Assembly: GCA_001414345.1 (NCBI GenBank)
Contig: LLCB01000029.1
Location: 309,675 to 373,674 of the forward strand
Direction: 5' to 3'
Source: Hymenoscyphus infarciens
Taxonomy: Eukaryota; Ascomycota; Leotiomycetes; Helotiales; Helotiaceae
Length of the DNA: 64,000 nt
A program made the translations under genes and the position numbers. Shown here one piece after another: positions 1-11,104 of this stretch (the stretch's first letter is position 1; each line of letters starts with the position of its first letter). The notes under the pieces were generated by a model, which was not told the DNA's origin, searched no databases, and was given only the letters and a program-made list of their open reading frames with translations.

Positions 1-772
1 CACAGGTATCGCTGTTGTCGCAGCAGTCTGGTAACTGGAAGCGAGTGCGCTTCGCTTGACTGACAATCTGACCGCCTTTGGAAGTTCCTCGATCCTGTCG
101 CGCGGTCTTAATTCCAGTGTTCCGTAGAGTATTCTCTCTGGTGATGGAATCGATGCAACGACTTTCGTCAATCACAATACACTCATCGTCGGCTTTGTTT
201 TTCTTGAGGCAGGATTTCAATTGAGGCTCGATCTTTTCAAACTGGACCCTCTTGGCTGACTTTTTTTCGCCCGTAGATATATCTTTCTGCTTTAGGAGTG
301 ACGAAGATTTTGAAGAGCCTTTCTTCGCAATCTTAAACTTCAATTGGGAAAATGGCGCGTCGGTGGTACAAGTTGTCGATGAATCATACTCAGTATCCGA
401 ATACTCGACAGTAACGACTTGATTGCGGGGAGGGTTTGCCTTCTTCTCGGGTGGATTGGGCTTTGGCTCTTTCTTGGGCTTGTCCGATGGTGGGTTTTTT
501 GTAACTGGCTTGGCTTCCTCAGGTTTCTTTTCCTCGGGTTTCTTTTCCTCAGGTTTCTTTTCCTCAGGTTTCTTTTCCTCAGGTTTCTTTTCCGCGGGTC
601 CTGTCGCGTTAGGGGTGGTCTCAATGGGTGCTGGCACTGGCACTGGACTGGGAAGTGGTTGGGGAGAAGCTTCTAACTCTGGTATAGGAGGGCCGTTCTT
701 GAGAAAATTGTCTCTGTATGCTTTCGGTCCCCACTTTGATAGGGACTTGGGATGGACCACACGCAGTGGCAT
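1..772 (-). CDS. Partial Lys/Pro-repeat hypothetical protein (N-terminal part)
   Basis: An open frame runs without a stop from an ATG at 772 to the left edge of the window (about 257 codons), so the C-terminus lies outside. The start MPLRVVHPKSLSKWGP is the first in-frame ATG. A Pro-rich stretch is followed near residues 58-84 by five tandem EEKKP-type pentapeptides, coded by near-identical 15-bp repeats. A basic, Ser-rich segment comes next, with a KRVQFEKIEPQLKSCLKK stretch and a hydrophobic patch (ECIVIDE). No catalytic motif is visible. The low-complexity charged repeat suggests a disordered linker or scaffold, but the function is unknown. Open frames in other registers over the same 15-bp repeat are shadows. 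Confidence 0.6.
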   Translation of the reverse strand, partial: MPLRVVHPKSLSKWGPKAYRDNFLKNGPPIPELEASPQPLPSPVPVPAPIETTPNATGPAEKKPEEKKPEEKKPEEKKPEEKKPEEAKPVTKNPPSDKPKKEPKPNPPEKKANPPRNQVVTVEYSDTEYDSSTTCTTDAPFSQLKFKIAKKGSSKSSSLLKQKDISTGEKKSAKRVQFEKIEPQLKSCLKKNKADDECIVIDESRCIDSITRENTLRNTGIKTARQDRGTSKGGQIVSQAKRTRFQLPDCCDNSDTC

Positions 773-939
773 TGTATTCCCGAGTCTTCAAGGTTAATGA
801 TAAATAGGTGATAATGATTGATTGAGGGAATAACCCGGTTTGATACCGTACATAGCTGTTAAAAATAAAAATAATGCTGTCAGTGATTGTGTATGATGGA
901 GGACGTAAATGTAGGCCGCGTACATTACTGGAATCACAT

Positions 940-3560
940 GTACAAAACGCGGGGGAAGTGAGTGATTCACAACATCGGAAAGATAGCGGAAACCAGGATT
1001 TTCGACTTCGTGGCCTTCTTCAACATATGATGTTGTACTCTACCTAAGGGCAATGGTCAGCTCAAGTCCCTTGCTATGGAATGGTGTGGGAATACATTTT
1101 GTACAGGAACTGTTCCTAATCTCTTTCTAGTCCTCTCAACAGCGGCATAGAAGGGAGTGAACAAAGGTTGAAGTATCGATGTGGGCTCTGAAACCATACA
1201 TATACTGAGCACCAGACCGTGGATCCAAATGTTGCTTGCGGAGCAACCTTTGGTCGGAACTTGCCTTGATTCAAGTAAACTCCTTTCAAAGCTTCAACCA
1301 ACGGCAAAGGGCTTTCGAGGAGAAATAAGGAATCGATGAACCGTTGCAGAAGTTCGACAGCCTCGCTTGCGAAAGGCTCTAGAAGCGTTAGACGAGCAGG
1401 TGTAAAACGACGCGCCCTGTAGAATTGGAAGACGCGCAATCGAGCTGGATGGTGCTCAGACGGTCGAACCATACATATGAAATCCACAAACAAGTCCCAT
1501 AACCCTTTACGAAAATTGACGCAGAAGAGTTGAGATGGTATTCCATGAAAGTTGAGAAAAATGACATCCGGGCTGGAAGAAGCATTGCGGTAAGGGCGAC
1601 ACCCGGGTCGTTCCTTCCCCAACTGACGAACCCAACTCAACGTCCTCGCCGATGGAAAGTGCAACCACCAAGGTCGCTGCTCCTTCCTCAATTGCACCAA
1701 ATTCAAGACTCAACAAAATCTTGAATTCCGGGCTAAGGCGGCCCATTGAGCCATTGACCCGATTCCCAACTGCTCTCGGAAAGAGCGACAAGAGCTTGAC
1801 ATGAGGAAAACATGCTCCCGGCACTCCCGTCCTCAACACAACATTGCCCTCGCAGCGGGCAGACGTCGGGACTCCTAGGTAGCCATCATACCCTTCTAAT
1901 GGAAAAGTTGGATAGAAATTGGCAATGCCCAAAGGCACCATTCAGATGTAATTATTCGCAGCAATAATTACTTCGCGTGAGGGCGCTCCGCTTTCAGAAT
2001 TCGACGCGAATATTTCAATAAAGTGTCTTTGCCCTCAAATCGGAGAGGAGTTTGGGATTCCTTGTAATGTACCCGGAAGGTGAGTCGCGTTCCGATTGCA
2101 CGGTGGCCTTTCCATCATTCGCAACAATATCCTCCCGGAGCAGGGTTGGGTGTGGCCAGAGGACTGGGAATCAAGTCATGAGGTGCCTACCATTCCCATG
2201 AGCTTCTCTCCCCGCAGCGGTACGGCGACGCGTGCTCAGAGTGAGATGAAAGGAAAAGAGCGACCTATCTCGTGCCGGCTTGAGTCAAGATTGAATAGAG
2301 AAGGAACGCCTTTGACAGTTCCAGGTTGAGCCCCCCTCAACAAGTTCGGACCACACCTTCTACCTAAGGTACCTATGAATGGCTCTGCACTCAACCCTCT
2401 CAACACCAATCTTCCCCGAGTCTTTTCACGAAACCGCCCGAGTCGGCAAAGACGTCCTCGCAGTTCTCGTCGAGCCTCGTACTGTGATGGAGAATGCCGG
2501 GATTATGTACTCTGCTTCCATAATTGCCCAAGCAAGACTCGGGAAAGTATCCCAAAAGGGAAGAACAATCGAGCCTTGGTTCCATAGACACGACACGGTT
2601 GTAGAAGACAAAGCGCTTGGTGACTGCAGTCAAGAATTCCCGCAGCCCTTGGTGTATGCTTGCCTCCCTGGGATATTCGATCATTACTCACCGTCAGGCT
2701 TCAGCTACTTTCCCAAAGGTTGTGCGAATCAGCTTAGATAATAAAAGGCATTATTCGAGACAGTTTGGAAGAATGAGAAGTTCAATTTCTTGATTCTCCC
2801 TCCTTACCTTCCAGAATAATTGCCATGATTATCCGAATATTGTGCACAGAATAATAGAAGAGCGCCGAAGAGTAATGCTCGAATCTCTTAAGAGGAAATT
2901 TGCAGACGCCGGCCGTTCGTGGGTTTTGCACTTAGGAAACAGGTGGAATCTTGCTGGGGGAACCTGGGAGTGATAAGGTAGAGTGAGGGGGGCAAGGGTG
3001 AATCGTGCCTTCCTCGACTTCACAGAAACCAGTACCCAACAAAGGCTTGAGCGAGGTCTAGACCCGAGCTCTAGGTATTCTCAGGAAGAGTGTTACAGCC
3101 CAGAAAATACACGAATTTCCCTCAGCAGGGGGTTCAATGAAACTATATCGAGTTTGTTAAATTTTTGTTTCAATGAAATCTCGCACTTACCTGTCTTTCG
3201 CAGTTAGCAGAATTCCTGTAGCAAAGTATATTGGGCTAGAGGGGGCTCAATACCAAATATTAGATTAAATAAACAGATGTTACGAGTCTTGCAGAAATCT
3301 TACATTCTTCTCCAAGCCATAAGTTTGTAAATAGGCCGAACTACCTCTTATGGTCCCAAATTTAAAGACTTGCTGCAAGATTATTGCGCGTCGCTGGTTC
3401 AACCAGCCAGTGCCAAAAATAATTACCCAGATGGACGCTCCGCGAGTATCCAAAATCCAAAAGGTAGCTTGAAATATCCTCAGTAGCAAGAAAAATCCCG
3501 CAAAGCTTTGGCAACAAGGGAGATATCCCAAGGGAATCAATCCTGAATGGCTTTGCAATA
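940..3560. other. Gene-poor stretch with decayed open frames
   Basis: No convincing gene is visible. The longest frames are on the minus strand: 1507-1941 (starts MVPLGIANFYP), 1116-1706 in another register (contains FLNFHGIPSQLF and LVEALKGVYLNQG), and 2400-2684 (starts MIEYPREASIHQGL). They lie end to end in different registers with no clean introns between them, which suggests remnants of one minus-strand gene broken by frameshifts. No domain could be named. The segment around 2745-2830 weakly resembles 44750-44850 inside the transposon-rich zone, so part of this stretch may be old repeat DNA. Confidence 0.3.
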
Positions 3561-3640
3561 ATCTTGCCTCATAAGATCAGCTCTCGGCTTTCTTATGTCC
3601 CACACCCTCAAATACACCATATCAAGCTCACAAAAAAGCA

Positions 3641-4465
3641 TCAAAGCTTCGCCCTCTCCCTCAATTCTTGCTGACCCCATTTCCGACTCACCACAGTCCC
3701 CCTCCAATAACTCCACAACCCCACCAGCCCGGCAAGCGGTGGGCAAAGTAAAAGCAACCAAGCCCACCACCTCGGACTCGTGCCCTTCAACTTCAGCATA
3801 AGCTTATCAAGTTCGTTCTTCAACTCCTCCTTCCCCTCATCATTCCAAACCACCACCCCCCTCCCCGCCTCACTCTCCATAAACTCCGCTCTCTTCGCCT
3901 TCTCCCGCACATCTCCCTGACTCCTAACTCTGTTCTCTGCATCCTCCCTTGTCAAATGGGAATCCCGTTCCATTAATCTGCGCATCTGTATCTCCGGATC
4001 CCGCACAGCAACCACAAGTACTGTACCGCAGATAACATCCAGTCCACTCTCAAACAACAGCGGCACATCAAGTACCACTGCCCAACACCCCTTCAAATAA
4101 TGCCCCAAAAGAGCTTTATACATCGCCATCCTAACCGCAGGATGTACAATCCCATTCAGCACCTTCCTATCCCTCTTCCTCTCTTCGCTATCACCAAACA
4201 CCCTCCTTCCCAGCGCGGGTCTATTCAACGGCGCGCCTGTAGGGAATTTCGCGACATCGTATTGAGAGGGTTCGAGGAGGAGATCGGGGGTCGAGGGGAG
4301 GAAATGTGCGAGGATTTTAGAGTAGCCTGGGGTCCCGGGTTCTACTACTTTGCGCGCGAGGATGTCCGCATCGATTATTGGGAGGGAGTAAGGTGGGGAG
4401 GAGAGGATAGAGGAGACGGTTGATTTTCCGGTCGCGATTGAACCGGTGAGGCCTAGGAGGAGCAT
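3641..4465 (-). CDS. CAB5: Dephospho-CoA kinase (CoaE/Cab5 type)
   Basis: This single-exon, 274-residue protein catalyses the last step of coenzyme A synthesis, ATP-dependent phosphorylation of dephospho-CoA. The P-loop GLTGSIATGKST lies at residues 5-16. It is followed by the family hallmark DADILARKVVEPGTPG, then NGIVHPAVR, DVPLLFESG and the MERDSHLTREDAENR lid region. The start MLLLGLTGS is the only sensible one, since the P-loop follows at once. The C-terminus (about residues 228-252, WWAWLLLLCPPLAGLVGLW) is a hydrophobic, probably membrane-spanning segment, which would anchor the enzyme to a membrane with the kinase domain in front. The family assignment is firm; the membrane anchoring is inferred. 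Confidence 0.93.
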   Translation of the reverse strand: MLLLGLTGSIATGKSTVSSILSSPPYSLPIIDADILARKVVEPGTPGYSKILAHFLPSTPDLLLEPSQYDVAKFPTGAPLNRPALGRRVFGDSEERKRDRKVLNGIVHPAVRMAMYKALLGHYLKGCWAVVLDVPLLFESGLDVICGTVLVVAVRDPEIQMRRLMERDSHLTREDAENRVRSQGDVREKAKRAEFMESEAGRGVVVWNDEGKEELKNELDKLMLKLKGTSPRWWAWLLLLCPPLAGLVGLWSYWRGTVVSRKWGQQELRERAKL

Positions 4466-5055
4466 TTTTGCGATGTTCTAGGTTGCGATATGGAGTTGTG
4501 AAAGGAAGGAAGGAAGGGGGATAAGAAATGATGGCATGATGAGGGAGGAATGGAGCTGTGGTGGTGCCATTTTGGTGGGGTTTGCCGAGGGTCGGCTTTG
4601 GGGTAGCTTACACCTGAACTTCAAGCACAAAACAACTTACAGTACCTAGTGAGTTCAGTAGAGTAGTGACCTGCTTAATTTGTGAGACAGAGGTCAAGAT
4701 TTCATTCATAATTGTAATTTTTAGTAGCCAAATTGGATTGCTCGTCTATCTTCAGTGTTTTCAATAAGACAATCCTCCCTCATGTACAGTTGATGTATGT
4801 GCTATATCGCAAGACATATCTTCACGGCACTACCTTTCTACCATGATATTCTTCTATATCTCGACCCCGCACTAATTTTCAACTTGCCTTTGGACCGATT
4901 ATATACCAATAATAATGATGATAATAAACGCTCCCCTCTTTCTCATTCATCAGCAGCACATTGTCACCCCCATACAACCGTCCCAGCATGCCATCGTCAT
5001 CCTCATTCTTCGTCGGAGGATCCAGCACAGGAACCAAACCTACAGGATCTCGGAG

Positions 5056-6763
5056 TCAGTATACTTCTTTAAGAAATTCAAGGAGTAGAAGTAGCGAGAC
5101 TACTATCGGAAGTTTAGGTATGAGGGAGGTCTCAGCTTTGGAATTTACCCAAAGGAGAAAGCTACTCCCAGAAGCTGGGTACATACTCCTCCACTTATTG
5201 ACCTCTGGTTCCTTCAAAAAATCCACCCCAAGAGTTCTGAAAATACCAGTCTCCTCTTTCATCTCCAGCTCAGTATAAGTTGTAAACACAGTAGGATGAG
5301 AAGCCTGGGCAAGATATTTGATAGTAGGCGCCCACTCAAACCTATCATTTTGAGAAAACCCTGATTGGAAAGCTACTGCCAAATCTGGGTTTTCGTAGCG
5401 ATTTGAGACTGCGAAGTCGTGGTAGGCGCCTTTCCATAAAGTAAGTGATTGGGTTCGTCCTTGGGGGATGCAATCATCGCAGCAATCTATTTCGACTGGT
5501 TTTCCTAGTTGGGTGTGTTGATCCACGAGGTTTTGAGGGAGTTCGAAACCGATGGCTGAGATTTTCAACTCTTTGAGGGCGGGGAGGTGATGCAGGATTT
5601 CTTCGAAGACCGGAAAGTGGAGGGTTTCTTTGGAGGAAGCGCCGACGAGATGGACGTTGAGGGTTTTGACGGTGGTGAGATCGGGCATTAGTTCTTCTAA
5701 TGCGGCGATGATGGTTAGGGGGAGAGTGAGGGATGTGGTTAGCTTTCTCATCAGGCCGAGTGCTGAGGCGGGGTTGTGGTTTAGTTTTGGGATTATGTCT
5801 GAGTATGAGCGGAGTGCGTAGCCTTTGTCGGATACTCTTGTGTAGTAATCGAACCCTAGGCGAGATGGAAAGTAAGTTTGTGAAATGGTAAATTCATGCT
5901 CTCGTAAACATGAGAAGGCAAGAATATGAAAGTACTTACACCCGGTCGCACTTGATAATGGAATATATCGAGTCCTTGGTACTCGCGTCCTATCAATGAC
6001 AAAACTCTCGCCTGTGTGCTGTATATAATCTACCAAGAATCTCTCATCGAAGGCTAATTCAGAAAATAGTGCACATTGAGATTCCGAATGGTTTTGGGGA
6101 CATGATGGACAGAATGGAGCAATCTGGCATGTTGAACACAACTTCAGTGTCTCATCTTTCTTTAGGTGGAGTGCTGAGCGATAGCAGTAATGACATACTG
6201 TCTCGTACCTATTGTGAGTATCAGCTCAAATTTTATTTTCAGAAAAATGAAATGGAAGATGAGAGGCAAACAGGGTATTCTTCAAGTTCCATGAAGTCAC
6301 TTACAATATCAGGCGCCAGTCATCGCAATAAGTACCAGCCGCCATTTCTGCGAGTGACTGCTTGTTAACTCTATACGTCATTACTTCAGCCCACTAAAAT
6401 TTTCATCAAAGTCAGCTAAAAGAAAATTACAAGAATTGGGAGAAAAGGAGAATCTCCAACTCAACATACCTTTTCAGTGCTATACTCCTCCCATGACCTT
6501 CCAGGTGGTGGGATCTGAGCAACATTTGAATTAAATCCGCGAGAAAATTGGCAGAACTCTTTATGTCCATCCGTCCAATCATTCTTTTGACATTTGGTTG
6601 AGCAGTAAGCTGCACGTCTGCAGCCAGTACACCTTTTCAAGGAGCCGAGGGGAAACTCTTTCCAACATGATATGCAGAGAATTCCTCGAATGGCGAGAAT
6701 TGGTGTACCAGCTCCAGACTTTGCAAACCCGTGGGTAGGAATAACAGGGTTTGGAGACGCCAT
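5056..6763 (-). CDS. Double MYND-type zinc-finger protein, four exons
   Basis: Model: complement(5056..5855, 5940..6208, 6305..6393, 6470..6763), 483 residues; every junction keeps phase with GT-AG borders. Exon 1 carries a MYND finger (about residues 30-72: CISCWKEF, RCTGCRRAAYCSTKCQ, then HKEFC). A second Cys-rich finger straddles exons 2-3 (about residues 132-173: CHYCYRS, LCSTCQ, FCPSC, HSESQC). The remaining 300 or so residues resemble the C-terminal part of fungal MYND proteins of unknown role, with no SET domain seen. MYND fingers usually bind proline-rich partners. The last intron (5856-5939) is 84 bases, in frame and stop-free, so retention would add 28 residues. The start is ATG 6763. 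The gene is divergent from the aminotransferase. Confidence 0.82.
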
Positions 6764-7343
6764 CTTGGTATGAGTAATATGCTCAACTCGACACGTTGAA
6801 AGCTGGTGTTTTTATGGAGACTAGTAGTTGAGGGCGCATGACGCCACTTCTCTTAATTCCATTTTACGAATCTCACCATACAAGACCCTGAGCATTTACC
6901 GTGGTAACTTAAATAAGCGTGCGTGACCTATTGTAGTAGTAGGGGTATAACAGAGTAAATAATAGCTTCAAAAGGATGGATACGTTCGCGAGGCAATTAG
7001 TTCGGGATATTTTGGAAGGCTGTCGGATCGAAATTTGCCCGGAACTTCAACCAAATGTAACTTATCACCATCATCGGCCCTCGAAAGTCCTGCTTTGCCA
7101 GCTCAACCAATTCAACATGCGCCTGGCCATGCTGAATGCTGTCGCCATCTAACACATGCCTGACAACATCGCAAGTTCCCCTCTTCGGTTTGTCTAGATT
7201 TCTCCCACTCTTCACCTGCAGCTAAACCTTAGTGGAGAGGCTTTTCGTTGCAAGTGCTTGAATTGTAACTACACTTGCCCCAATTTCTATATTATATACT
7301 CGAATGCTCCAATTCCATCTCATTGCTTCTGTTGTCAAACACC
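6764..7343. promoter_or_regulatory. Shared divergent promoter region, MYND gene / aminotransferase
   Basis: This 580-bp gap separates the two ATGs, which point away from each other. It contains a minor minus-strand open frame (6997-7215) with no recognisable domain. No specific binding site was identified; the promoter role follows from the geometry alone. Confidence 0.4.
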
Positions 7344-8833
7344 ATGCTATTAATGTCAAATTCCGATGGCGCGAACTCATCCGTGGAAGAGATCAATCTC
7401 CTTCGCGGATGGCCTTCTACCACTCTCTTTCCGTCTGCCGCCATCAACAATTCAGCGACCACGATTCTGGGTGACTTTGCAGCAGCAAGCTCCGCGTTGG
7501 TATATGGCCCCCCACTTGGGAGTCCGGCCTTTCGAAAGAACCTGGCAGCATGGCTAAGCACATCCTACTACGAAAATGCCACCTCGATTGATCCATCTCG
7601 AATCTGTGTCTCCGGAGGCGCGTCCGCCAGTCTCAGTACAATCTTATCACGATACGCCGATCCCTCCTATACACAATACATATGGATGATTGAGCCAACA
7701 TACCATCTCGCATGCCGAATATTTCAAGATGGTGGGTTTACCGGTCAACTTAGAGGTGTGCCAGAGGATAAGGAGGGTGTCGATTTGGCCTTCCTGCGCG
7801 CGGGATTGGAAGTTGCAGAGCAGGAGAAGGGACGACAACATACACCCGAGAAGTCTGTGGAACAAGGATACGAGAAGATCTATCGGCATGTTATATATTG
7901 TGTGCCAACATTTTCGAATCCAAGTGGGAAGACAATGAGCAACTCACATCGACAGAAACTGGTCAAGTTGGCCCGCGAGTTCGATGCTCTTCTAGTATGC
8001 GACGATGTGTATGACTTTTTGCGATGGCCAACGGATTCATCCATACCCCTTAACACCGACTTAGGACCACTTCCCCCAAGACTCGTGGATGTAGACAGTT
8101 CACTTGAGGGTACCAGCACGTATGGAAATGCTGTCAGCAATGGATCGTTCTCAAAAATCATTGCGCCTGGGACTCGAGTTGGCTGGTCGGAAGGAACAGA
8201 TGCATTCATTCGTAATCTGGGAAAGAGGTGTGTTCCTTTTGAGCCAGAGAACCATGATATACTGCGATGCGAAAGAGTGATATCAAAAGCTCAAGTTGCT
8301 AACATGTTTCTTCTAGCGGGGTAAATATGTCCGGTGGAGCACCAAGTTATTTAATGTCGACCTTCGTGGAAAACGTTATATCGTCTGGTGCTTTGGCTAA
8401 ACACCTTAATAATGTGCTAATCCCAACATACTCAGCCCGTTATCATGGAATGATAGCCGCCATAAAATCCGAACTTGTGCCACTTGGTGTTCAAGTCGCT
8501 ATTGGGAATCCAGCCTTCTCCATATCGAAATCAAGTACTAAAACCAGCATATCGGGCGGCTTCTTCACATCTCTGAATATTCCTCACCATCTACCTCCTA
8601 CTTCCGTCCTTGCCGCGGAAGCATTGAAAAATCATAAATTACGAATCGGATATGGGAAGATGTTCGAGGTTGTAGGGGATGAGGGAAGCGCTGGACGCTC
8701 GAAGCTCGAAGGTGGGTTTGGGCATAGTATTCGCATCTGCTGGGCGTGGCATATCGAGTCGGACATTGTAGAAGGAATCAGAAGACTTGGATTTGCTGTG
8801 AAAGAGCTCTCGGATTCGGTATCGCGGTCATGA
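7344..8833 (+). CDS. PLP-dependent class I/II aminotransferase, two exons
   Basis: Model: join(7344..8227, 8317..8833), 466 residues. It is a fold-type I enzyme like 2-aminoadipate/aromatic aminotransferases, moving amino groups between an amino acid and a 2-oxoacid via PLP. Visible landmarks, in order: VYGPPLGSPAFRKNLAAWL, CVSGGASASLS (PLP phosphate binding), CVPTFSNPSGKTMS (Asn/Pro), LLVCDDVYDFLRWP (Asp/Tyr) and NGSFSKIIAPGTRVGW, with the catalytic Lys at about residue 271. Exon 2 begins SGVNMSGGAPSY and ends in the small domain. ATG 7344 has a good context (acacc) and is preferred over an upstream in-frame TTG. The substrate cannot be told from the sequence. Confidence 0.88.
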
Positions 8834-10107
8834 AGGCAATCGATATGTCGTATTTTGCTATTTGATGCCGGGTCTGTTTTTGGAGGAAAGTTCACTTTCC
8901 TGCTTTCTCGTTGTTTTCTGTTTCATGGAATTGACTTCTGGATTATGCCGAAGGATACGGAAAATAAGCTGGCGGTTATCAACTTCATTGGCGCTTATAC
9001 TTCACAGCCGCCATCTTCTCAACCAGGCAACTTGGCCGAGTACCATATTTCTGGCGGCTCTGGAATGATTTTGGGGATTCATCCTTGACCATTGGTTTCG
9101 AAAATGTCACTGCTTCTCGTGGGGAAGAGAAGCGAATGGAGCGCACAGTTTTGGCCACGAACGACACCTCGGCCTGCATGAGATGAAATTTACCTATTCC
9201 CGTAGGAATATATCTCATACATTGGCGCACTTGGTGGCGAGGAGACGGACAGTGGATGAAATCCCGAAAAGAAATATTGTGAGAAGAGTAATAGACGGAA
9301 ATTTTGGGAAGTGTATCGAGTTACATACTCTTTATGCATCGAGGCCCAATTCATTTCATATGCAATTCAAACATTCTAAATGCAGATGAGATGAAAGATG
9401 GCGTCGAAATGGTTTTTCAATCGGATCGACCTGACAATATCTTCCGACTCCCGGAACATTGGCAATAAAGATGAGCTGCGCGCATGTCAAACAGCTAGGA
9501 ATTCGGGGGGATCAGTCTATTTCAGTTAGTTGCAATGGACATTCTACTTCTCTTATTTTCTACTTTACACGTGGAATAGAAACGGAAACTTAAAAGGAGT
9601 TCAATGACAAATTCGAAAATTCGAAAAAATCAATCTTTAGGTCTTCTGGGCAGTTTCCGTCATCGTCGTTTCCATCTGAACAAGAGTTTCTCGCGAGTAC
9701 CCACCACTAAGAAACCCCACAATTTCTCTAAAGCCAAGACCCCCTTTTTCGTAACCGAGTTACACGTTGAGCAATCGCTAATTTTATTTCTCTTTCTATG
9801 AAACGAATCGGTACAAGATACAGGGGGTGCCAAATTCCTCCAGTGAGGTCACGCCTCAATCTAGCTTTGATATATAATGACTTCCTCTTCCCACAATGAG
9901 CAAGGTTTTCTCTTCATCAAGCAAGTACCTTGCTGTCATTCACTCCAACTTTCGGTTCACTTCACTACCTTTTACATTCTTTTATACTGGTGTGATTTGA
10001 AATCCACTACGCTCTTTTTTGTGATTTATAAGATATTATCGTCACTTACTCGATTTATTCACTTTTTACAAAACACTACTGCACTTAAGAAAACTCATTT
10101 CTTCATC
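8834..10107. other. Intergenic region upstream of the AA9 gene
   Basis: About 1.27 kb without a supportable gene. Several short frames occur but lack domains, introns or coding character. It contains the presumed promoter of the AA9 oxygenase, including a TATA-like site listed separately. Confidence 0.5.
9871..9878 (+). promoter_or_regulatory. TATA-like element upstream of AA9 gene
   Basis: TATATAAT lies about 230 bp before the ATG of the secreted oxygenase, compatible with a TATA box and a leader of roughly 200 bases. It was picked out by eye and is not proven. Confidence 0.3.
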
Positions 10108-11104
10108 ATGTTTTCCGACTGCAAATACTTCGTCATTGCCTCTTTGGCTGGTGCTGCTACTGCTCACCAGAACTTTCACCAATTCTGGGTTAACGACGTT
10201 TCCCCTGGTTATGAAGTCGCCATTCGTATGCCACCATCCAACAGCCCTGTCGTGAGTTCCCTACCCATATCTCTCTTCGAAAGATACTAACTACAAGTCC
10301 AGACCGATGTAACATCCGACGACATCACCTGCAACGTGAACGGTAACACCGTTCCCTCGGGAAAGACCACCGCTCCGGCCAACGCAGGAGACACCATCAA
10401 AGTGCAATGGGACTCTTCCTCCCACCCAGGGCCAATACAACACTACCTCTTCGGGCCCGTCGCCGATGCTGCTGCCGCTACGGGTGTTGGCACATGGTTC
10501 AAGATTGATGAGTTGACTTCTGAGAATGGGACGTGGGCCAATGAAATTATGCTTGCGAATAATATGACGCATGAGTTTTCTCTTCCTACGGGGTTGGCTA
10601 GTGGTGACTATCTCCTGAGAAGTGAGATGCTTGCTTTGCATGGGGCGAATACTTTGGGCGGTGGACAATTGTGAGTTTTTTCCTGGCAAGAAAAAGAAAG
10701 TGAGGAGTGGAACTGACTTTTATAGTTATATTGGTTGTGCTCAACTCACCATCACTGGTACAGCAAATGCATCTACTTGCGGACCAAGCATTGAGTTGCC
10801 TGGTGCGTACAAGGAGGATGATCCAAGTATCTACATCCCAAATGTGTACAACGGGTTCGATATCTCCACATACACTGGTCCTGGAGGAGCCATAGCCACT
10901 TGTGGTGCTGGTTCCGGAACTGTTGCTGTTCCGTCATCAGCTGCTGTGAAGACTTCGGCGAGCGCTTCGATTGCTTCTGTGAGCTCGAAAGCTGTCGTAA
11001 GCTCCGCTATTCCTACTACGATGGTCACAAAAGCCAGCTCTGCGGCGGCTGTGTCTACTAGCTCTACTGTTGTGCCTGTTGAGGAAGAGGATGATGATTG
11101 TTAG
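10108..11104 (+). CDS. AA9 lytic polysaccharide monooxygenase (formerly GH61), three exons
   Basis: Model: join(10108..10251, 10303..10670, 10726..11104), 296 residues. AA9 enzymes are secreted copper oxygenases that cleave cellulose or xyloglucan chains oxidatively. A signal peptide of 19 residues ends in ATA, leaving His20 (HQNFHQFWVN) as the N-terminal copper-brace histidine. The second copper ligand is His89 in SSSHPGPIQHY, and the axial Tyr is Tyr172 in QFYIGCAQLT. Two Cys pairs typical of the fold are visible. After the catalytic core (to about residue 240) comes a Ser/Ala/Thr/Val-rich tail ending in an acidic cluster and a terminal Cys (VEEEDDDC), not a CBM1. Both introns keep phase and show GT-AG ends. 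Confidence 0.93.

Noticed and set aside
423..797. Plus-strand frames with GFFSS or FLRFLFL repeats
   Set aside because: Antisense shadows of the 15-bp repeat in the minus-strand EEKKP protein.
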